A stretch of DNA of 64,000 nucleotides. Source: Metaruminococcus_A sp003150405. GTDB taxonomy: Bacteria > Bacillota > Clostridia > Oscillospirales > Ruminococcaceae. The position numbers and the translations under genes were made by a program. The stretch lies in contig CABUBB010000001.1 of NCBI GenBank assembly GCA_902489745.1, positions 124,001-188,000 of the forward strand. Direction: 5' to 3'. Numbering within the stretch: the stretch's first letter is position 1; each line of letters opens with the position of its first letter. Positions 32,648 to 41,355 of the stretch are shown here, piece by piece. The notes under the pieces were generated by a model that saw only the letters and a program-made list of their open reading frames with translations, was not told the origin of the DNA and searched no databases.

Positions 32648-35600
32648 ATGAAATCAAACTTTGAATTTCTAAATAGATATTGGCCTGTGCTGGCACAATT
32701 AGGTGCTAATGCAGAAAACTATCTATATTCTGATCCCAATGCGTGTATCTATAAGCTTGGAATGTTTGCCGAGCGCCTTGTTCAGGAAATTCTGGTATTT
32801 GAACATATGGACGAACCCAAGACAGATAATACACACGCTAATCGCATTCGTTTGCTGAAGCGTGCCGGCCTTCTTCCTCACGAGATTGATAATACACTAT
32901 ATGTTCTCCGTAAAACCCGCAATTCCGCAGTGCATGCGGGAACAGATTCCATAGACGAAGCCAAGACGCTACTTTCCATAACATATAATTTAGCGGTTTG
33001 GTTTATGGAGACCTACGGCGACTGGGGATATATCGCCGGTGATTTTGTTATGCCCGAAGAAGTACATCAGGCAGATTTAAAATCATTAGTAGAAGATCAG
33101 GAGAAAAAGATTGCTGAACTGTCAAAAAAACTTGCAGAAGTAACAACTGCTGTTTCAGGTACAACGCAGAAAGAACGTGCAAAACGAGCTGAAACGGTTT
33201 CTTCTATGATGCAGTGGAACGAAGCACAAACACGCTGTTTGATAGACGAGCAGCTTCGTAAAGCGGGCTGGGAAGCAGACACCACCAATTTGCGTTACAG
33301 CAAAGGCACTCGCCCAGTGAAAGGCAGAAATATTGCTATCAGCGAATGGCCTACCAATTCTGCTTTTTATAAAAATGGATATGTAGACTATGCCTTCTTC
33401 ATTGGGGAAAAACTCGTTGCTTTAATGGATGCGAAAAAGGCTTCGGAAGATGTTGCTTCTACCATTGATGTGCAGGTAAAAGACTATGCAACACACATCA
33501 AAGAAGAACATTCAAAGTATATTATAAACTCTTGGGGTGACTATCAAGTACCGTTTTTGTTTGCTTCAAACGGCAGAGCTTTTTTGGAACAGCTCAGAAC
33601 AAAATCCGGTATATGGTTTTTAGACGCACGAAAGCCGTCCAACCAGTCTTATCCAATCCGGAATTGGTTCAGCCCCAGCGATCTGGAAGAAAAACTGAGT
33701 CAAGATATTGATAAGGCAAATGAAACCTTAGCAACCTATAACGATTCGTTTATGGAAGATCCTACCGGTCTTAATCTTCGTGACTATCAGATTAAAGCGG
33801 TCAACAAGGCGACCGAAGCAATCATGAACGGAAGCCGCACCGCTTTGCTGGCAATGGCAACTGGCACCGGTAAAACACGAACCGTTCTTGGCCTTATTTA
33901 TAAAATGCTTGAATCCAAGCGCTTCAAGAGAATTTTGTTTCTGGTTGACCGCATAGCGCTCGGCGAACAGGCAATGGACACTTTTAAGGATGTCAAGCTG
34001 AAAGATTTAATGACATTAAATGAAATCTATGAAATTAAAGACATTGATGATAATGAGATCAATCTGGAAACTAAAGTTAGCGTTTCTACTGTGCAGGGAT
34101 TATTAAAGCGCACTATTCTGTCTGAAACACCTGATTTAATGCCCGGGGCGTTCGATTTGATTATTGTAGACGAAGCTCATAGAGGATATATTCTGGACAA
34201 GGAAATGACGCAGGAAGAAATTCTTTATGATAATCAAGATGACTATATGAGTAAATACAAGCAGGTCATTGAGTATTTTGATGCGGTGAAAGTGGCTTTA
34301 ACCGCTACCCCTGCCTTGCACACCACTGAAATTTTCGGCGAGCCGATTTTTACATATAGCTATCGTGAAGCCGTGATCGATGGCTGGCTGGTAGATCACG
34401 ATCCGCCTTATATCATCAACACGGATTTTATCGAAAATAACGTAAAGTTCAAAAAGGGCGAAACTCTTGCGCAGTACGATCCCAACACAAACGAACTGAT
34501 TAATGGGGCGGTATTGCAGGATGAGCTGGATTTTGATGTTTCAGATTTTAATAAAGCGATTGTCCTTCCCGACCATACTCATAAGGTGTTAGAAGAAGTT
34601 GCCAACTACTTAAACCCCGAAAGCGGCGAAAAAACACTAATTTTTGCTGTCAATGATAACCACGCCGACTGCATTGTTGATACGCTCCGGGATATTTATA
34701 AGCCGTATGGAATTTCCAATGATGCGATTATGAAAATCACCGGAAAAACCGCCGGGGGCAACAAAAAGAAGATTTTGCAGGTAATCAAACAGTTTAAAAA
34801 CAACCAATACCCAAACATTGCCGTTACCGTTGATTTGCTGACAACCGGCATTGATGTTCCGGCTATCTGCAACCTTGTATTTATGCGGAAGATTAACAGC
34901 CGCATTCTGTTCGAACAGATGCTGGGCCGTGCCACCCGTCTGTGTCCTGAAATCGGCAAAACGCATTTTAATATTTTCGACGCCGTGCGGGTGTATGAGG
35001 ATTTAGACTCCTCTTCCGGAATGAAATCTGTTTCCGTAAGCAAAACGATGTCGGAGCTGCTGGAAGATCTGTTCCGCAACAGCGGAGAAAATAAGCAACA
35101 GGTCAAAGACTGCGTTCTTGCACGGCTTCAGCGCAAAAGCAATGATCTTACACCGGAGCAAAAATACGATATTTCCGAGCGGTTGGACGGCATCGACCTG
35201 AAAACCTATGCGCACAAGCTGAAATCCTGCACAGAAGATGCGTTTATTGAAATTTGCAAAAAAGATAAAGACTTTTTGCTGTGGGTGGATTCGCTCAAAG
35301 GCAAGAAAAAAGGTTATTTCTATTCTGAAAAAGAAGACATCTTGAACGAAACCACCCGTGGATACGGCGATACGGAAAAACCGGAAGATTATCTGGAAGC
35401 TTTTACGAAATTCGTCAATGAGAACAAAGATGAGATTGAAGCGATTCGAATTGCCTGCACCAAACCCAGTGATATGACCAGAATACAGCTCAAAGAACTG
35501 AAACTTGCTTTGGATAAAGAGAATTTCACAGAAACCAGTCTGAATGAAGCCACAAGCGCCGTTACAAACGCACATATCGTGGCGGATATTATTGCTCACG

Positions 35601-35884
35601 TTCGTAAGGCGGTTTTGAAAACACCGCTGTTTAACCACGATGAACGGGTTGAGGCTGCTTTTTCCAAGTTAATTGCCGCACATCGTTTCAACAAAATGCA
35701 GCTTGATCTTTTGGAAAAAATCAAAACCTATATGCTGCACGAAAGTATCCTGAATACCGAAACTTTTGAGGCCCCGGTATTTAAAATGGAGGGCGGCTTT
35801 GCCCGCTTCAACAAGAAATTCGGCGGGACGCTCGCTGATATTATTCGGGAGATCAATACTTATATTTATGAAGGAGCCGCATAA
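32648..35884 (+). CDS. hsdR: Type I restriction enzyme, R subunit
   Basis: A 1078-residue HsdR of the EcoEI-like class. It begins with a DUF4145-like domain, then a PD-(D/E)XK nuclease region (YVDYAFFIGEKLVALMDAKKA supplies the D...DxK residues). The motor follows with Walker A ATGTGKTRTVLG near residue 399, DEAHRG near 508 and motif VI-type QMLGRATRLCPE. The C-terminal domain contacts the methylase core. AGGAGG at 32632-32637 selects the ATG at 32648. It translocates DNA and cuts unmodified sequences as part of an R2M2S complex. Its stop overlaps the hsdM start. Confidence 0.95.
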   Translation: MKSNFEFLNRYWPVLAQLGANAENYLYSDPNACIYKLGMFAERLVQEILVFEHMDEPKTDNTHANRIRLLKRAGLLPHEIDNTLYVLRKTRNSAVHAGTDSIDEAKTLLSITYNLAVWFMETYGDWGYIAGDFVMPEEVHQADLKSLVEDQEKKIAELSKKLAEVTTAVSGTTQKERAKRAETVSSMMQWNEAQTRCLIDEQLRKAGWEADTTNLRYSKGTRPVKGRNIAISEWPTNSAFYKNGYVDYAFFIGEKLVALMDAKKASEDVASTIDVQVKDYATHIKEEHSKYIINSWGDYQVPFLFASNGRAFLEQLRTKSGIWFLDARKPSNQSYPIRNWFSPSDLEEKLSQDIDKANETLATYNDSFMEDPTGLNLRDYQIKAVNKATEAIMNGSRTALLAMATGTGKTRTVLGLIYKMLESKRFKRILFLVDRIALGEQAMDTFKDVKLKDLMTLNEIYEIKDIDDNEINLETKVSVSTVQGLLKRTILSETPDLMPGAFDLIIVDEAHRGYILDKEMTQEEILYDNQDDYMSKYKQVIEYFDAVKVALTATPALHTTEIFGEPIFTYSYREAVIDGWLVDHDPPYIINTDFIENNVKFKKGETLAQYDPNTNELINGAVLQDELDFDVSDFNKAIVLPDHTHKVLEEVANYLNPESGEKTLIFAVNDNHADCIVDTLRDIYKPYGISNDAIMKITGKTAGGNKKKILQVIKQFKNNQYPNIAVTVDLLTTGIDVPAICNLVFMRKINSRILFEQMLGRATRLCPEIGKTHFNIFDAVRVYEDLDSSSGMKSVSVSKTMSELLEDLFRNSGENKQQVKDCVLARLQRKSNDLTPEQKYDISERLDGIDLKTYAHKLKSCTEDAFIEICKKDKDFLLWVDSLKGKKKGYFYSEKEDILNETTRGYGDTEKPEDYLEAFTKFVNENKDEIEAIRIACTKPSDMTRIQLKELKLALDKENFTETSLNEATSAVTNAHIVADIIAHVRKAVLKTPLFNHDERVEAAFSKLIAAHRFNKMQLDLLEKIKTYMLHESILNTETFEAPVFKMEGGFARFNKKFGGTLADIIREINTYIYEGAA

Positions 35885-37407
35885 TGAGCACAGTTGATAT
35901 TGTTCAAAAATTATGGAATCTCTGCAACGTTCTGCGTGATGACGGTATCACCTATCATCAGTATGTTACAGAGCTCACCTATATTCTTTTTCTGAAAATG
36001 CTGGATGAAACCGGCGAAGAAAACACCTTGAAAGCCGATGTGCTGAAAGCATACCAAAAATCTTTGGAGCAGTATGCCCGCAAAAAAGGTAAAGCGGTTG
36101 AACAGCTGACCGAAGAAGAAAAAGAATCCAGAAAGCCTCTGCTTTACAACTACTCGTGGGAGTACCTTACCACCTTGGAAGGCATTGAACTGAAAAACTA
36201 CTATATGAAACTGCTTTCTGAGCTTGGCAGCACCGGCATTCCCAAAATCAGCGATATCTATGCAAAAGCGGTTTCCAGCATTGAAGAACCGAAAAACCTA
36301 CAGAAAATCATTTCAGAAATCAACAAACTGGATTGGTTTGAAGCAAAGCAGGAAGGCCTCGGCGACCTCTACGAAGGCTTGTTGCAAAAGAATGCCGACG
36401 AGAAGAAGTCCGGTGCAGGGCAGTATTTCACGCCTCGTGTGCTCATTGATGTGATGACCGATTTGATTTCCCCGAAATTCGGTGAAAAATGCTTTGACCC
36501 CGCCTGCGGTACTTTCGGGTTTATGATTTCCGCCTATCGGCACGCCGTTGACGGTGTGGATCTATATTCTCTTTCCGATCAGGAAATGGCGGCTTTTCAG
36601 GACTCCTTCTATGGCGTGGAACTGGTGCACGACGCACACCGTTTGGCTCTGATGAACGCCTATCTTCATAATGTTCCGGCGCATATTTTCTGCGAAGACT
36701 CCCTGTCTCCGGGCGCAAAAAGGCTCAAAGGTTTTGACGTGATCTTAACCAATCCGCCTTTCGGAACCAAAAAAGGCGGCGAGCGCACCTCCCGTGATGA
36801 TATTTCGTTCCAGACCTCCAACAAACAACTGAACTTCTTGCAGGTGATCTACCGCAGTTTAAAAGCGGACGGAAACGCCCGTTGTGCCGTTGTTTTGCCG
36901 GATAATGTGCTCTTTGCCGACGGCGATGGCGTAAGCGTCCGCAGAGAGTTAATGGACTTTTGCAATCTCCATACCATTCTGCGCCTGCCCACCGGTATTT
37001 TTTATGCGCAGGGGGTTAAAACCAATGTGCTTTTCTTCACCCGTGGTAAAATCGAAAAGGACAACACCAAAGAAGTTTGGTTCTATGATCTGCGCACCAA
37101 TATGCCCTCTTTCGGCAAGACAACGCCGCTGAAAAAAGAGCATTTTACCGATTTTGTAAAAGCCTACACCGCCGAAGACCGCCACGCTGTGGAGGACGAG
37201 CGTTTCAGCGTATTTACAAGGGAGCAAATTGCCGAAAAGGGCGATACCCTTGACCTTGGCTTGATTCGTGACGATTCCATTTTGGATTACAATGACCTGC
37301 CCGACCCGGCGGACAGCGCCGAGGAAGCCGCCGCCAATCTGGAAGAAGCGGTCGACCTCTTAATGAGCGTGGTGAAAGAACTGCGGGCGCTGGAGGTGCA
37401 GGACTGA
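35884..37407 (+). CDS. hsdM: Type I restriction enzyme, M subunit (N6-adenine methylase)
   Basis: A 507-residue HsdM. An N-terminal helical HsdM_N domain precedes the SAM motif FDPACGTFGFM (near residue 203) and the catalytic TNPPFGTK (NPPF, near residue 290), so N6-adenine methylation is expected. Stop and start codons overlap by one base with both neighbours, showing tight translational coupling in the hsd operon. It looks intact. Confidence 0.95.
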   Translation: MSTVDIVQKLWNLCNVLRDDGITYHQYVTELTYILFLKMLDETGEENTLKADVLKAYQKSLEQYARKKGKAVEQLTEEEKESRKPLLYNYSWEYLTTLEGIELKNYYMKLLSELGSTGIPKISDIYAKAVSSIEEPKNLQKIISEINKLDWFEAKQEGLGDLYEGLLQKNADEKKSGAGQYFTPRVLIDVMTDLISPKFGEKCFDPACGTFGFMISAYRHAVDGVDLYSLSDQEMAAFQDSFYGVELVHDAHRLALMNAYLHNVPAHIFCEDSLSPGAKRLKGFDVILTNPPFGTKKGGERTSRDDISFQTSNKQLNFLQVIYRSLKADGNARCAVVLPDNVLFADGDGVSVRRELMDFCNLHTILRLPTGIFYAQGVKTNVLFFTRGKIEKDNTKEVWFYDLRTNMPSFGKTTPLKKEHFTDFVKAYTAEDRHAVEDERFSVFTREQIAEKGDTLDLGLIRDDSILDYNDLPDPADSAEEAAANLEEAVDLLMSVVKELRALEVQD

Positions 37408-39011
37408 TGGCAAAGGCGAAGAAAAAAGAAAACCTGACTCCAGAAGAACGCTTGCAGGCGGCATTGGTGCCTGACTGGGAGCAGCCCTATAAGGTGCCGG
37501 AAAATTGGTGTTGGGCATATCTAACGAAAGGTGCCGCAGAATGTCTTGATTCTTTTAGAAAGCCGATTAACGCTTCAGACAGAGCCAACAGAGAAGGAGA
37601 TATACCTTATTATGGCGCTACAGGGCAAGTAGGTTGGATCGATAATTTCCTTACTAATGAACAATTAGTATTAGTCGGTGAAGATGGAGCGCCTTTTCTC
37701 GACCTAATTAAAGACAAAGCCTATATAATTGAAGGGAAAGCGTGGGTTAATAACCATGCGCATATATTACGTTCTCGATATGGGAGCACTGGAAACTATT
37801 TTTTGATGCATTATCTCAATATTTTTAATTATCACGGCTTTGTAAATGGAACTACACGCTTAAAACTAACTCAAGGTAGTATGGATACAATTCCAGTACC
37901 GATACCGCCTCTCCCCGAACAACGGCGCATTGTTGACCGCATTGAAAGCCTATTTGCCAAACTGGACGAGGCAAAGCAAAAGGCACAGGATGCACTGGAC
38001 AGCTTTGAAACCCGCAAAGCCGCCATCCTCCTCAAAGCCTTCACCGGCGAACTCACCGCCCAGTGGAGAAAAGAGCACGGCGTGGGAATGGAGAGTTGGG
38101 ATAAGACAATTTTAAAGAATGTTTGCAAGGTGAACCCTAAAAAAATAGATACTAATGGGTTGCCTGATGATTTGGAAGTATCATTTTTTCCGATGGCTTC
38201 TCTTTCTGAAATATATGGAGAAATCACCGAACCTCAAACCAGATTACTAAAAGATGTAAAGAATGGTTTCACCAACTTTTCAGAAGGTGATGTCGTATTC
38301 GCCAAAATTACACCATGCATGGAAAACGGCAAATCCGCTATTATTGGAAAATTAGTTAATGGGATTGGATACGGGACGACTGAATTTTATGTGTTGCGTT
38401 GTAATGAAAATCTCTACAATAGATACTTATATCATATGGTTCGAGACACATCATTTCGCAATAAAGCAAAAGCCGTTATGTCAGGTGCAGTTGGACAACA
38501 ACGCGTACCAAAATCTTTTATGGAAAACTACCCCTTAAATTTACCTTCGGTTCCCGAACAAACCGAAATTGTCCGTATCCTTGATGATTTCCTCGCCAAA
38601 GAACAGCAAGCTAAAGAAGCCGCCGAAGCAGTGCTGGAGCAAATCGATCTCATTAAAAAATCCATCCTCGCCCGTGCTTTTCGTGGCGAGCTCGGCACCA
38701 ACGACCCCACTGAGGAGAGTGCGGTGGAGTTGGTGAAAGAAGTTATTGAAAGAAGCTCAGAGATTAACAGCAAACCTAAAACAAAAGTAAAACGAACTGT
38801 TATCCCAGCGGAGATAAAATCTGTATTATCAAACGCAAACGAGGAAGAGATCGTCAAATTGTTGATGAAATCTGCTCCAAAAACTGTTTCTGTACAAATG
38901 GTTATGTCTATTAGCAAGAAAAAATTCGAACTGATGGATGCACTGCGAAATCTTGAGCAAAAACAGATTATTATTAAAGATAGTTTCGGGGAATACTTGC
39001 TAAAGGGGTGA
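37407..39011 (+). CDS. hsdS: Type I restriction enzyme, S subunit with C-terminal extension
   Basis: A 534-residue specificity subunit. Two target-recognition domains (about residues 20-170 and 230-390) are each followed by conserved coiled-coil spacers: LPEQRRIVDRIESLFAKLDE and VPEQTEIVRILDDFLAKEQ. The recognition domains are AT-rich compared with the spacers, as is usual for exchangeable parts. About 95 extra residues follow the second spacer and end in a winged-helix-like stretch (MSISKKKFELMDALRNLEQ). This tail is longer than in standard HsdS and may bind DNA or the next gene products. The recognised sequence cannot be read from the protein. Confidence 0.93.
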   Translation: MAKAKKKENLTPEERLQAALVPDWEQPYKVPENWCWAYLTKGAAECLDSFRKPINASDRANREGDIPYYGATGQVGWIDNFLTNEQLVLVGEDGAPFLDLIKDKAYIIEGKAWVNNHAHILRSRYGSTGNYFLMHYLNIFNYHGFVNGTTRLKLTQGSMDTIPVPIPPLPEQRRIVDRIESLFAKLDEAKQKAQDALDSFETRKAAILLKAFTGELTAQWRKEHGVGMESWDKTILKNVCKVNPKKIDTNGLPDDLEVSFFPMASLSEIYGEITEPQTRLLKDVKNGFTNFSEGDVVFAKITPCMENGKSAIIGKLVNGIGYGTTEFYVLRCNENLYNRYLYHMVRDTSFRNKAKAVMSGAVGQQRVPKSFMENYPLNLPSVPEQTEIVRILDDFLAKEQQAKEAAEAVLEQIDLIKKSILARAFRGELGTNDPTEESAVELVKEVIERSSEINSKPKTKVKRTVIPAEIKSVLSNANEEEIVKLLMKSAPKTVSVQMVMSISKKKFELMDALRNLEQKQIIIKDSFGEYLLKG

Positions 39012-39015
39012 TATT

Positions 39016-40605
39016 ATGCAAATCAAAAGACTACGTATTGACAATTATCTTTGTTTGCTTGATTTTGATATTGAATTTGCTACCGTGTCCGGTGGCAGTT
39101 CTACCATTTTAATTGGTGAAAACGGTGCAGGCAAATCAACAATGCTCGAATGTATTTTGAATATTTTAATGTCTTTTGATTCACCGTCAATCGAGAAACA
39201 GATTAATTATAGTTATTCCCTTGATTACGAATACGCGCAAAAATCAATCTCTATCACCAAAAACGGTCGTACTTACCGTATTACAGTGAATGGTTCTGTC
39301 ATTGAAGGAGGTTATAGGAAAATTCGTTCTTTTGTTAAAACGACTTCCTTGTTTCCTCAGCGCATTGTTGCGTTTTACTCTGGAGCGAACAACAAACTTT
39401 TCCCAAATATAAAAGCGGTAAATGCAAGCTATGCATGGTTATGTCGAGATACTCTTAGATGCTATACAAAATATATTAACTCAGATAATGTGAATATGGA
39501 GCCATTCGAATCTGCATTCCCAAAAAGAAAATACAATTACTGTGACGAAAGCTTTACTCCAATTTACCTGCTTTCTATCCTGTGTGGACAAAATTCCTTT
39601 GAAAAAAACTATCTTATTAACACTTGTCATTTTGAAAAGTTTCAATATATGAATATGAATATCAGTGCCAAAAAAGTGGAGCGAATTTTTGGTATAGAAC
39701 CGTTAGAGGAGGAAGTAACTACAAAACTGTATGCCTTGACAGATTTTATTGACCATAGATTCACGGATATTTTACGTAGAGATTTTATGCATTTTGAGAA
39801 GGGAAAATTATATTTTCAAATTATGGATATTGAAAGTCTAAATGTTGATTCAATATCTATTCTTGAGTTTTTTGAAAAGCTGTATTCCCTTTTTGATGCC
39901 AGATTTGAAGTTACTGTTGCCCAAGGGGACTCAAATGTAAAATGCAGCGAAATGAGTGAAGGTCAACGGCAACTTATCAAAATTCTTGGTATGCTCGGCA
40001 TTTGCAAAACGGAAGACTGTTTGGTATTGATGGATGAACCGGACGCCTATATGAATCCACGCTGGAAATACGAAATTAAAGAAACAATGGATAATTCTTT
40101 GCAGGACGCTGTAAATACGCAAGCTATCGTTGCAACTCACGATCCGCTTGTTATCAATGGTGTTCCAAAGGAATTTATTCGTATTTTTACTCGTGATGAA
40201 AGCCTCGTGTCAAATAATGGGCATTACTTTACAAAAGTGATTGTCCCAACAGAAGATACAGAGGGCATGGGAATTGATGGTCTGTTACAGAGTGAGTATT
40301 ACGGATTGCAGACATCTTATGATAAAAAGTCTCATCAGAAATTTTTGCGAAGACAAGAATTGTATATAAAATTGATTAACAATAGTGCATCTGAAGATGA
40401 AAAGAACGAATTGCGATCCCTTACAAAAGAAATTGGAATGCTACCAATGTCATATAACTCGATTGATTTTCTGTATGATGATTTCTTAAGTGTATATAAA
40501 AATAGCGATTTATATCATAAAGAATATCTGACGTACGACCAAGTAATAGAACGCAGGAAAAAAATCAAGGAAATTATTGACACATTATACGAGGCGCAAG
40601 TATGA
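39016..40605 (+). CDS. Septu-like PtuA ATPase (ABC/SMC-type AAA protein)
   Basis: A 529-residue ATPase. Walker A is LIGENGAGKSTML at about residues 32-44; the ABC-type signature is MSEGQRQLIKIL, Walker B is LVLMDEPDAYMNP, and the switch His lies in AIVATHDPL. The centre is alpha-helical without the long SMC coiled coil. It overlaps the next gene (HNH nuclease) by 4 bases, and this ATPase-HNH pair is the hallmark of Septu defence (PtuA/PtuB). It sits 4 bases after hsdS, so it is expressed with the restriction genes. An overcoming-lysogenization-defect type ATPase is a weaker alternative, since no TOPRIM domain is seen. Confidence 0.8.
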   Translation: MQIKRLRIDNYLCLLDFDIEFATVSGGSSTILIGENGAGKSTMLECILNILMSFDSPSIEKQINYSYSLDYEYAQKSISITKNGRTYRITVNGSVIEGGYRKIRSFVKTTSLFPQRIVAFYSGANNKLFPNIKAVNASYAWLCRDTLRCYTKYINSDNVNMEPFESAFPKRKYNYCDESFTPIYLLSILCGQNSFEKNYLINTCHFEKFQYMNMNISAKKVERIFGIEPLEEEVTTKLYALTDFIDHRFTDILRRDFMHFEKGKLYFQIMDIESLNVDSISILEFFEKLYSLFDARFEVTVAQGDSNVKCSEMSEGQRQLIKILGMLGICKTEDCLVLMDEPDAYMNPRWKYEIKETMDNSLQDAVNTQAIVATHDPLVINGVPKEFIRIFTRDESLVSNNGHYFTKVIVPTEDTEGMGIDGLLQSEYYGLQTSYDKKSHQKFLRRQELYIKLINNSASEDEKNELRSLTKEIGMLPMSYNSIDFLYDDFLSVYKNSDLYHKEYLTYDQVIERRKKIKEIIDTLYEAQV

Positions 40606-41333
40606 GATATATAAAGATAGAAGAATTGTTAAAAAAGCAAGACAGATGGGGGCGAAGTTCTGAACTTTGGAAAAACATCACTCTTAAAAAAGACTTTCGA
40701 GACTTTTTTCACAACAAATGTTGGTATACGGAAGTTCCCCTCACTGGACAAGACGTTCATATTGATCATTTTCGCCCCAAAGCAGCAATAAGACCATTTC
40801 AAGAATTCAAATATAATCAACAACTCGAAAATGAAGGATATTACTGGCTGAAAAACGTGCCCGAAAATTATAGGGCATGTTGCATCTATGCTAACCGAAA
40901 AACAGGAAATGGTGGTAAAGGAAATTATTTCCCTTTGGCAAATGACAGTACATATATCTCTGAAAACGATACAAACAATGAGTTTCCATTATTGCTTGAT
41001 CCTTGCATTTCAGAAGATGTTTCTTTATTGTCATTTTTAGGCAACAAGGTAATTGCTGCCTCTGATGATGATTTCCACAAATTACGAGTCAAAATATCAG
41101 AGGCTATTTACAATTTGGATGATCCTTACATAAAAAGTGATCGTGGAAAGATATGGGAGAATATCGAAAAAGTATTGGAAGAATATCGTTCTGGGGATAT
41201 TAGTCGAAACTCCTGCATTCGACAGTTAAAGGATGCTGTATCTCCTAAAGCGCCTTTTTCGGCGTGTGCAATTGCTTGTGTCAATTCTCTTGCTCCAGAT
41301 GAAATAAAAAACGAGCTTGATTTGAAGCTCTGA
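40602..41333 (+). CDS. Septu-like PtuB HNH endonuclease
   Basis: A 243-residue HNH-family nuclease related to TIGR02646/PtuB. The first zinc/beta segment is KCWYTEVPL, the catalytic part is VHIDHFRPKAA (near residues 51-61), and the following helix carries the last His/Asn-type residues around YRACCIYANRKTG. Family members cut DNA or tRNA together with a partner ATPase. The start overlaps the upstream ATPase stop (ATGA type), so the two are made in fixed ratio. In known Septu systems the pair blocks phage; here this is inference from architecture. Confidence 0.8.
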   Translation: MRYIKIEELLKKQDRWGRSSELWKNITLKKDFRDFFHNKCWYTEVPLTGQDVHIDHFRPKAAIRPFQEFKYNQQLENEGYYWLKNVPENYRACCIYANRKTGNGGKGNYFPLANDSTYISENDTNNEFPLLLDPCISEDVSLLSFLGNKVIAASDDDFHKLRVKISEAIYNLDDPYIKSDRGKIWENIEKVLEEYRSGDISRNSCIRQLKDAVSPKAPFSACAIACVNSLAPDEIKNELDLKL

Positions 41334-41355
41334 TTTTAAGAAAAGAGGGAAAGTT

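Noticed and set aside
39016..40605. OLD-family nuclease
   Set aside because: The C-terminus lacks a recognisable TOPRIM (E...DxD) region, and the overlapping HNH gene points to a PtuA-type protein.
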